Below are positions 1-5,069 of a stretch of DNA of 6,162 nt, in pieces. Position 1 is the first letter of the stretch; every line of letters begins with the position of its first letter. The DNA comes from Chitinophagaceae bacterium. Lineage in GTDB: Bacteria; Bacteroidota; Bacteroidia; Chitinophagales; Chitinophagaceae. The position numbers were made by a program, and so were the translations under genes. The stretch spans positions 1 to 6,162 of the forward strand of contig PMUF01000651.1 in assembly GCA_003167015.1 (NCBI GenBank). The letters run 5' to 3'. Below the pieces are notes generated by a model. The model worked only from the letters and a program-made list of their open reading frames with translations. It made no database searches and had not been told where the DNA came from.

Positions 1-598
1 GTAAGTTGAACCCGAAATTATTCCCGTCATAGGTGCTGCCTTCCCCGGACAAGGCGACATAACTGGTGATCCCGCTCATCGCATGCTCATCACCATTGAA
101 GCCCGCATAACAGATCAGATCGCCCCACTCAAATGCACCCATCGACAAGCCGGCCACATGCACTCCCTTGGGCTTGATGTGATACCATCTCTTTAGACTG
201 TCCATCAATATACTAAGATAATATGGACTCGAACTGGTCATCCCCTCCACAACCGTTATAATGATGGGATAATGTATCCCGTTGCCCAGTTGCACGCTCC
301 CATCCCAGCCATTGTTTAACCAATAATGCGGCCCATATCGCGTCAGATAATCCGGGTCCGAACCTACTTCGCCGATCCCGGGCATTGAGATTAGTGCCGG
401 CCTGGAAGCCGTATCGGGACTCCCCGCCTTGAACAGGTTTGCCGGGCGGGAAATTCGGAGATACCAATTGACGCCGGCAAGACCATGATACGGCACAATC
501 GTATCATAGGTGATAAAATCATGCGTTTCACTGACTGTACTTTGGGAATGCGAGGAAAGGAATGCAAAAAGGCAAAAGAGTAGAGCTACCTGCTTCAT
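1..598 (-). CDS. Secreted alpha/beta-hydrolase (putative esterase), 3' end outside window
   Basis: This frame stays open from an ATG at 598 to the left edge, giving 199 residues with no stop; the C-terminal part is missing. Residues 1-20 look like a Sec signal peptide: MK, then a hydrophobic core (VALLFCLFAFL), then a polar SSHSQS end. There is no clear lipobox, so the product is probably periplasmic or exported. Residues 150-154 read GLSMG, the GxSxG nucleophile elbow, with Ser152 the likely nucleophile. It follows a strand-like VHVA, as expected in an alpha/beta-hydrolase. MPGIGEVG at 72-79 sits where such enzymes have their oxyanion loop. The Asp and His of a triad are not identified and may lie in the missing part. 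The ATG is the first Met after an in-frame stop at 629-631, and the signal peptide supports it. The family resembles secreted serine esterases near PHB depolymerase or feruloyl esterase types; the substrate is unknown. It lies 316 bases beyond thiH and is probably not part of the thiamin operon. Confidence 0.65.
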   Translation of the reverse strand, partial: MKQVALLFCLFAFLSSHSQSTVSETHDFITYDTIVPYHGLAGVNWYLRISRPANLFKAGSPDTASRPALISMPGIGEVGSDPDYLTRYGPHYWLNNGWDGSVQLGNGIHYPIIITVVEGMTSSSPYYLSILMDSLKRWYHIKPKGVHVAGLSMGAFEWGDLICYAGFNGDEHAMSGITSYVALSGEGSTYDGNNFGFNL

Positions 599-736
599 AA
601 GCGGCTGTTTGGGATGATTGAATAATAGTCAATAGTTCAGCAGGTACGGATCGATCTGTTAAGACCGGACGGCGGCTTATAAAGGAGGTTAATGAATTGC
701 TGGCCCGGATTCGGATGATCCAGGCAAAACAATCGG

Positions 737-756
737 TTAATACTTTTCAGTATTAA
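737..756. repeat. Perfect 8-bp inverted repeat with 4-base loop
   Basis: The arms TTAATACT (737-744) and AGTATTAA (749-756) are exact reverse complements around a 4-base spacer. Read on the minus strand the loop is GAAA, a GNRA-type tetraloop, so a minus-strand transcript could fold here. The stem has only one G-C pair, and the bases after it on the minus strand (CCGATTGTTTT) are only moderately T-rich, so it is a poor terminator. It starts 139 bases upstream of the esterase ATG, so it could be an operator, an RNA hairpin in a leader, or a chance AT-rich palindrome. Confidence 0.5.
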
Positions 757-806
757 TTACAAAAAATAAGGTTAGTAAAATTTATGGGTAAGCTTCCAAG
801 CACCCC

Positions 807-832
807 TCCTGAAATGTCTTTATACCTCAGGA
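807..832. repeat. Weak inverted repeat downstream of thiH
   Basis: TCCTGA (807-812) and TCAGGA (827-832) are exact reverse complements separated by 14 bases. The stem is short, the loop is long and no T run follows on the minus strand, so terminator function is doubtful. It may be chance. Confidence 0.25.
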
Positions 833-914
833 AAGTGTTTTGATTCCCCCAGAATCATGCCAAATCGCAATTTTGGGGATTATATTTCACGCAAGTAATT
901 TCTTCCTCATTTTT

Positions 915-2096
915 CTAACCTTGCAATACCTGGTCCCAATCCTTCCATACCGCCTCATAGCCCTGCCGTCTGATCATTTCCGCCACCGCCGCCGGGCTCC
1001 GCTCATCGGAGATTTCAAATTGCTCCAGCGACTCCGGATCAACAATATATCCCCCAGGATTGGTACGCGATCCGGCGCTCATGGTCGTGATACCCAACCG
1101 GATAGCGTGGTCCCGGAAAACCGGGCTTTCACGCGTGGATAACGACAACTCAATTTCCTCATCCAGCAGCCGGTAGGCGCAAATAAGTTGGATAAGCTCC
1201 CGGTCGGTCATCTCCACTTTCGGCTGCAGCCCATAAGGCCGGTCGCCCCCGGTATCGCCCCCATTCACCCGCTCCCCCGGCCTGGCCTTCCCGGCCGTCT
1301 CCTCCCCGGAAAAAGGTCGCAGCCGCGGAAAGGACAACGAATACTTTGTCTTCCAATACGTACGTTCCAGGTATTGTAGGTGTAAAGCCGTAAACCAGCT
1401 GTCGGTCCGCCAGTCCTCCAGCCCGATCAGCACCCCCAATCCTATTTTATGGATGCCGGCCCGCCCTAACCGGTCGGGTGTCTCCAGCCGGTAAACGAAA
1501 TTGGACTTCTTTCCCTTAGGATGATGCAGCTTATAGTCTTCCCGGTGATACGTTTCCTGGTACACCAGCACGGTATTCAGCCCATGCTGCATCAACCGGG
1601 TATAGTCCTCCTGGTCCAGGGGTTGCACTTCCATGGAAACATGCGCAAAATGAGGCCGCACGGTCTCCAACGCCTTGATAAAGTAATCCACGCCTACCGT
1701 CTGGTTGGCCTCACCGCTCACCAGCAACACGTGCTCATAGCCCATTTCCCTGATGGCCCCCACCTCTGTCAGCAACTCACCGGCCGTCAGCGTCCGCCGC
1801 CTTATCTTATTGTCATAGCTGAATCCGCAGTACGTACAAATATTCTGACACTCATTCGATAAGTATAATGGGATATATAATTGGATGACCTTGCCGAAGC
1901 GCTTTTGCGTCAACCGATGGCTCAACTGCGCCATCTCTTCCAGGTATGGGGCCCCCGCTGGTGAGATCAATGCCTTAAAATCTTCCAGGTCCCGGTGAGA
2001 CCGGCCCAGCGCCCTTTCCACATCGGCAGCCTTCTTACCGTAAATACCCTGCTTCACTGCGCCCCATTCATGTCTGTTAAAAAGTTCTGTGAACAT
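915..2096 (-). CDS. thiH: 2-iminoacetate synthase ThiH (radical SAM tyrosine lyase)
   Basis: ThiH cleaves tyrosine with a 5'-deoxyadenosyl radical into p-cresol and dehydroglycine (2-iminoacetate), the C2-N unit of the thiamin thiazole. The 393-residue product has the radical SAM cluster motif CxxxCxxC at Cys83, Cys87 and Cys90 (CQNICTYCGF). Other stretches typical of ThiH are MEVQPL (155-160), VYQETYH (178-184), LETPDRLGRAGI (204-215), SFPRLRP (255-261), LSLSTRES (317-324) and the C-terminal WKDWD (384-388). E. coli ThiH, as I recall it, has 377 residues. The extra length here is mainly a glycine-rich insertion at about 264-290, between SFPRLRP and the next helix. The start lies 31 bases after the thiG stop, and the N-terminus (KKAADVERAL, 21-30) aligns with known ThiH, so the ATG at 2096 is sound. 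It ends with TAG and is the last thi gene seen in the operon. Use of ThiH rather than the oxidase ThiO implies an oxygen-sensitive route to the thiazole. Confidence 0.97.
   Translation of the reverse strand: MFTELFNRHEWGAVKQGIYGKKAADVERALGRSHRDLEDFKALISPAGAPYLEEMAQLSHRLTQKRFGKVIQLYIPLYLSNECQNICTYCGFSYDNKIRRRTLTAGELLTEVGAIREMGYEHVLLVSGEANQTVGVDYFIKALETVRPHFAHVSMEVQPLDQEDYTRLMQHGLNTVLVYQETYHREDYKLHHPKGKKSNFVYRLETPDRLGRAGIHKIGLGVLIGLEDWRTDSWFTALHLQYLERTYWKTKYSLSFPRLRPFSGEETAGKARPGERVNGGDTGGDRPYGLQPKVEMTDRELIQLICAYRLLDEEIELSLSTRESPVFRDHAIRLGITTMSAGSRTNPGGYIVDPESLEQFEISDERSPAAVAEMIRRQGYEAVWKDWDQVLQG
1239..1262 (-). repeat. 12-bp imperfect tandem repeat in thiH insertion
   Basis: Two adjacent 12-base units (1251-1262 and 1239-1250) encode GGDT then GGDR (ThiH residues 279-282 and 283-286); 8 of 12 bases match. 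They lie in the glycine-rich insertion and are a whole number of codons long, consistent with growth of the loop by in-frame duplication. Confidence 0.6.
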
Positions 2097-2127
2097 ATAT
2101 CATTGTATTTGCAAGTTTCCCATCCCC

Positions 2128-2931
2128 TCAATCCAAAAATGCCGTCAACGGGCTGCTCGCCATCGCATGATCGGACTCCACAGCCAACCTGGCTTCAAAG
2201 GCCATCCGCCCACTCTCCACAGCCAGCTTGAAAGCCTGCGCCATCCTCACAGGATCTGCACTGGCCGCGATAGCCGTATTCACCAGCACCGCATCAGCCC
2301 CCATCTCCATCGCCTTCGCCGCATCGGAAGGAGCACCGATACCCGCATCCACCACTACAGGCACCTTGCTCTGCGCAATGATGATCTCCAGGAAATCACT
2401 GGTCTTCAACCCTTTATTGCTGCCGATCGGCGAACCCAGGGGCATCACCGCCGCCACCCCCACTTCCTCCAGCCGCTTGCATAGCACCGGATCGGCATGG
2501 ATATAAGGCAACACAATGAAACCTCGCTTGACCAGTTCCTCCGCAGCCGCCAGGGTCTCTATAGGGTCCGGCAGCAACCACCGCGGGTCCGGATGGATCT
2601 CCAGCTTGAGCCAGTTGGTACCCAATGCCTCCCTGGCCAGCTCGGCAGCAAATACCGCCTCCCGGGCATTCCGTACCCCGGACGTGTTGGGCAGCAAATG
2701 CAGGTGCGGATGCCGGAGATGATAGAGTATATCATCGCCCTGCCCGCCGGCTTGCCAGGAGCCTCCCTGCCAGGCGCCCCCCTGCCGTTGTACATCCACC
2801 CGCCGCAAAGCCACCGTCACCAGTTCACTACCACTCGCTACAATGGCTTCCTCCATCAATACGGAAGAGCCAAATTTCCCCGTCCCGGTAAATAACCGGG
2901 AATGAAAAGTCTTATCAGCAACTGTCAGCAT
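2128..2931 (-). CDS. thiG: Thiazole synthase ThiG
   Basis: ThiG condenses 1-deoxy-D-xylulose 5-phosphate, dehydroglycine (from ThiH) and sulfur from ThiS-thiocarboxylate into the thiazole phosphate. The 267-residue product is a (beta-alpha)8 barrel. Visible signatures are FTGTGKF (14-20), LPNTSG (80-85), GTNWLKLEIHPD (104-115) with Lys109 as the Schiff-base lysine, DPVLCKRLEEVG (147-158), MPLGSPIGS (163-171), VVVDAGIG (192-199) with Asp195, MGADAVLVNTAIA (210-222) and a C-terminal SSPLTAFLD. A repeat-built insertion, rich in Gly, Gln and Trp, occupies residues 50-64 just after RRVDV, on the loop after strand 2; E. coli ThiG is about 11 residues shorter. The ATG overlaps the thiE stop by 7 bases (ATGCTGA), suggesting translational coupling, and the N-terminus MLTVADKTF matches the usual ThiG start. 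Its partner thiH follows 31 bases downstream. thiS and thiF, which load the sulfur, are not in the window. Confidence 0.97.
   Translation of the reverse strand: MLTVADKTFHSRLFTGTGKFGSSVLMEEAIVASGSELVTVALRRVDVQRQGGAWQGGSWQAGGQGDDILYHLRHPHLHLLPNTSGVRNAREAVFAAELAREALGTNWLKLEIHPDPRWLLPDPIETLAAAEELVKRGFIVLPYIHADPVLCKRLEEVGVAAVMPLGSPIGSNKGLKTSDFLEIIIAQSKVPVVVDAGIGAPSDAAKAMEMGADAVLVNTAIAASADPVRMAQAFKLAVESGRMAFEARLAVESDHAMASSPLTAFLD
2740..2784 (-). repeat. 15-bp tandem repeat, about three copies, inside thiG
   Basis: Three codon-phased 15-base units encode QGGAW (2770-2784), QGGSW (2755-2769) and a degenerate QAGGQ (2740-2754). The first two differ at 2 of 15 bases; the third keeps only the leading Gln codon position and the glycine bias. 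The array makes up nearly all of the extra length of this ThiG, so it probably arose by in-frame tandem duplication. Confidence 0.8.
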
Positions 2932-3614
2932 AAAAAATATTTTTTTAGTTTTAATTCCAGCGCCTCCACCAGCCCCTTGGGATTGTCCGCATGCACCAGC
3001 ATCCCGGAAAAAGCGACTCCCGCAAGCCCTGCCTCCAGCAACGGAGCCACATCTTCCACCCCGATCCCGCCAATCGCAACGACGGGTATATGGATCTGCT
3101 CCTGCTGCAGCCGGTTCATGATCTGCCTATAGCCTTCCAACCCCAGGATGGGACTCAGCTTCTTCTTCGTCGTCGTGTAACGATAAGGCCCCAGCCCGAT
3201 ATAATCGGCGCCCTGCCGGTAATGCTCCAGGATATCTTCCACGACATTGGCGGTACCTCCGATGATCTTACCTTCGCCCAGCAGCCGCCGGGCCTCACTG
3301 ACCGTCATATCTTCCTTACCCAGATGAACCCCGTCCGCATCAACAGCCGCTGCCACGACTACCCGGTCATCGATGATCAACGTACAACCAAAAGCAGCAC
3401 AGATACTTTTCGCCGCCAGGGCTATGCTCCGGACCTCCTCATCACTGGCCTGCTTCATCCGCAACTGGATCCACCGGATACCTGCCCGGCAGGCAAATTC
3501 GACCTGCTGCAGATGATCGATCGGCGCATCATCCATCGTAATAAAATACAGGCTGGCCGGCACCCGCCAGCCGCCCTCCCTCACCCCATCCTGCTCTCTA
3601 AAGGTCGATGCCAT
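2925..3614 (-). CDS. thiE: Thiamine-phosphate synthase ThiE
   Basis: ThiE couples HMP-PP with thiazole phosphate to give thiamin phosphate and pyrophosphate. The 229-residue product carries the expected motifs: IQLRMK (49-54), IDDRVVVAAAVDADGVHLGKED (positions 81-102; key DD and HLGxED), IGGTAN (118-123, where many ThiE have GxS), GADYIGLGPYRYTTTKK (135-151; phosphate-binding and TxTK segment), AIGGI (180-184) and VAFSGM (200-205). These mark it as the true synthase of the two family members here. The ATG at 3614 lies inside thiD and overlaps it by 34 bases, preceded by AT-rich sequence. A GTG at 3584-3582 is a rival start: it forms a GTGA overlap with the thiD stop and would give 219 residues, nearer the usual ThiE length of roughly 210. 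The first conserved strand (SLYFIT, 21-26) is kept by either start. The 3' end overlaps thiG by 7 bases. Confidence 0.95.
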   Translation of the reverse strand: MASTFREQDGVREGGWRVPASLYFITMDDAPIDHLQQVEFACRAGIRWIQLRMKQASDEEVRSIALAAKSICAAFGCTLIIDDRVVVAAAVDADGVHLGKEDMTVSEARRLLGEGKIIGGTANVVEDILEHYRQGADYIGLGPYRYTTTKKKLSPILGLEGYRQIMNRLQQEQIHIPVVAIGGIGVEDVAPLLEAGLAGVAFSGMLVHADNPKGLVEALELKLKKYFLC

Positions 3615-4411
3615 CCTAATAAAGTTTTATTACTGCTTAAAAATCGTCGCGTATATTGCTTGGATAGCGCCGCCGCTACCGGTAAAGAATAGCCCAGCGC
3701 CAGGTTCGCCGACAGCGCCGACGACAGCACACATCCCGACCCATGCTTCGCATACACCTGCTCACCGTCAGCTTCGGGCTCCAGCAACTGCACGTCACCA
3801 TCACTCCATAGATAATCTCTTCCGGGATACACAGGATGATGCCCCCCCTTGAGATAAAGATGACAACCCGTCTGCCGCGTCAGCTCCCGGCATCCTTCCA
3901 ACACATCCGCCCCGGGATAGAGCTGTCCGATCTCATTCCAGTTGGGCGTCAGCAGATAGCACCCGGCCGCCACAGCCTTCCACTCCTCTCCTACGGATGT
4001 CCAGAATTCCCTGCCGCTGCTCGCCCTGATCACCGGGTCCCACACGATACGCACCACAGGGTTATGCCGGTGAAGATGATCGACAATCTCCCCTGCCATC
4101 CGTACGTCCTCAGTGATCCCCATCTTCACCCAGTCGAAAGCCGCCGCAGCAAAACAAAGATCGATCTGCTCGGCTATCTCCTCCCTGGAAAACCATTGAA
4201 TACGATTGATCTGCCGCTCGTTCTGGAACGTAAAACCGGTACATACCGCATAGCCATACACGCCATGTGCCTCCAGTGTCTTGACGTCCGACAAAACCCC
4301 GGCGCCGCCACTCTGATCGTACCCGGCGACGACCAGCACCCGGGGCCTTTCGATCCCTTCCACGGCCACCGGCGCCTTCACCTCCGCATCCTTCGTTCGA
4401 TCACTGCTCAT
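3581..4411 (-). CDS. thiD: Hydroxymethylpyrimidine/phosphomethylpyrimidine kinase ThiD
   Basis: ThiD phosphorylates HMP and HMP-P to HMP-PP, the pyrimidine substrate of ThiE. It is a ribokinase-fold enzyme. The 276-residue product shows AGYDQSGGAG (29-38, substrate-binding glycine loop), DPVIRASSG (125-133; many ThiD have DPVMVATSG), LTPNWNE (154-160), KGGHH (188-192) and HGSGCVLSSALSANLALG (223-240). The last is the anion-hole motif, with Cys227 the likely catalytic cysteine; it reads HGSGC where most ThiD have HGTGC, a conservative change. About 22 polar residues precede the first strand (RPRVLVVAG), so the N-terminus is a little long and a later GTG start cannot be excluded. The ATG overlaps the stop of the TenI-like gene by 11 bases (ATGAGCAGTGA), and the 3' end overlaps thiE, so translation is probably coupled on both sides. 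Confidence 0.95.
   Translation of the reverse strand: MSSDRTKDAEVKAPVAVEGIERPRVLVVAGYDQSGGAGVLSDVKTLEAHGVYGYAVCTGFTFQNERQINRIQWFSREEIAEQIDLCFAAAAFDWVKMGITEDVRMAGEIVDHLHRHNPVVRIVWDPVIRASSGREFWTSVGEEWKAVAAGCYLLTPNWNEIGQLYPGADVLEGCRELTRQTGCHLYLKGGHHPVYPGRDYLWSDGDVQLLEPEADGEQVYAKHGSGCVLSSALSANLALGYSLPVAAALSKQYTRRFLSSNKTLLGWHRPLESRMG
3617..3632. repeat. AT-rich 7-bp inverted repeat just before the thiE ATG
   Basis: TAATAAA (3617-3623) and TTTATTA (3626-3632) are exact reverse complements with a 2-base centre. The element lies inside the 3' end of thiD, encoding part of SSNKTLL, and 3 bases upstream of the thiE ATG at 3614. It is strikingly AT-rich against GC-rich neighbours. In Bacteroidota an unstructured A/U-rich stretch often serves in place of a Shine-Dalgarno sequence, so it may be the thiE ribosome entry region. 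Confidence 0.5.
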
Positions 4412-5069
4412 CGGTTATTTTTTTCAATCTTTCATATCGTCGTACCGCTTCCCGCGGCTCTTCCCAAATCCATCCCAGCACCGCTGCACCTTTCCATCCC
4501 CGGCGTATCATTTCACCTATCGTATCCACGCCGATGCCACCCAATCCAACCGGCAGACAGGGTAAGTCGCCACCCGGTGGCTCCAACAAAGCCTTATTCA
4601 TGCCATACCCCGGCTTGGAAATACTGTCGAACAAAGGACTGATAAAGGCATAGGCCAGTCCCGTCGGTAATGCCTTCATCTCCTCCCAGGAATGCACCGA
4701 CGTGGACACCGCAAGCCGTCCTCCTCCACTCTCCACCGGTAACCCTCCCCCACTTTTACCCTGCCCACCAACCAGTCCCACCGATCCGTGAACCTGCGGA
4801 ACCCCATAGACCTCGGCCAACTCCCGGCCTCCATGCCATACCAGCCGCCCGGCCCACCGCGGAGCCAGCCGCTCCAGCAACGCTATCTTTTCTTTCTCTC
4901 CCGCCCCTGGCTTCCGCACGTGCAGCTTCGTCAGCCCCGCTTCCAGCAAACCCTCCAGGTAATCAGCCTCCCCTGAAAAAATCTCGGGCCTGGTGATCAC
5001 CGCCAGCAGAAACTCTCCCCGATCATCCCCCATCGCCCGACGCCCCTCTTTCGCTTCAGGCCCCTTCAT
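4401..5069 (-). CDS. TenI/ThiE-family protein, possible thiazole tautomerase
   Basis: This 222-residue product belongs to the thiamine-phosphate synthase/TenI superfamily but differs from the true ThiE encoded two genes downstream. It starts with a strand (EFLLAVITRPEIF), then LTKLHVRKPG (residues 46-55), VHGSVGL (94-100), STSVHSWEEM (122-131), FISPLFDSISKPGYG (142-156) and GLGGIGVDTI (175-184). The SVHS motif with His126 matches the histidine that is catalytic in B. subtilis TenI, the thiazole tautomerase. The ThiE motif (DDxxxAxxxxADGVHLGxED) is absent. Such paralogues are often annotated as thiamine phosphate synthase in Bacteroidota; tautomerase or thiazole-handling is the better inference, not proven. 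A glycine-rich insertion occupies residues 101-117. The ATG at 5069 was chosen because it shares one base with the thiC stop (TGATG). An upstream extension in this frame would overlap thiC's cluster-binding region and resembles no family member. A later Met at 5033 is possible. It overlaps thiD by 11 bases. Confidence 0.85.
   Translation of the reverse strand: MKGPEAKEGRRAMGDDRGEFLLAVITRPEIFSGEADYLEGLLEAGLTKLHVRKPGAGEKEKIALLERLAPRWAGRLVWHGGRELAEVYGVPQVHGSVGLVGGQGKSGGGLPVESGGGRLAVSTSVHSWEEMKALPTGLAYAFISPLFDSISKPGYGMNKALLEPPGGDLPCLPVGLGGIGVDTIGEMIRRGWKGAAVLGWIWEEPREAVRRYERLKKITDEQ
4719..4754 (-). repeat. 12-bp direct repeat encoding SGGG in the TenI-like gene
   Basis: AGTGGGGGAGGG (4743-4754) and AGTGGAGGAGGA (4719-4730), both minus strand, match at 10 of 12 bases and encode SGGG twice, separated by 12 bases coding LPVE. 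They form most of the glycine-rich insertion at residues 101-117 of the protein. Confidence 0.65.

Larger units (their letters stand above)
599..914. other. AT-rich intergenic region between thiH and the esterase gene
   Basis: No convincing gene lies in these 316 bases. The region is clearly richer in A and T than the thi genes. It must contain the end of the thi transcript and probably the promoter of the esterase gene. No GC-rich stem followed by a T run is visible on the minus strand, so no intrinsic terminator can be called. The Bacteroidota promoter pattern (TTTG about 20 bases before TAnnTTTG) has no full match on the minus strand. The nearest -7-like string is TTGTTTTG (plus coordinates 725-732), without a well-spaced partner. 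The main structures are a perfect hairpin at 737-756 and a weaker inverted repeat at 807-832. Confidence 0.6.

Noticed and set aside
213..467. Minus-strand open frame of 84 codons
   Set aside because: It overlaps the esterase gene in another frame. The esterase frame has a signal peptide and the GLSMG motif, and this frame has neither.
725..770. Candidate Bacteroidota promoter for the esterase gene (TTGTTTTG at 725-732 and TTTTTTG further upstream, minus strand)
   Set aside because: The -7-like box has a mismatch at the key TA, and the upstream TTTG is about 27 bases away, too far for the usual spacing.
798..812. Minus-strand AGGGGTGCTT, resembling the first conserved block of a TPP riboswitch
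   Set aside because: The other required blocks (CTGAGA, ACCTGATCTGG-like and the closing GCGTAGGGA-like segment) do not follow, and the spot is downstream of the thi genes and upstream of an esterase.
842..876. Short inverted repeats (GATTC/GAATC at 842-856 and CCAAA/TTTGG at 860-876) as a thiH terminator
   Set aside because: The stems are only 5 base pairs and no T run follows on the minus strand, so there is no real support for an intrinsic terminator.
3836..4642. Long plus-strand open frame of 268 codons
   Set aside because: It lies antisense to thiD and the TenI-like gene, both with clear motifs. The protein is rich in Pro, His and Arg without recognisable domains, typical of a GC-rich antisense shadow.
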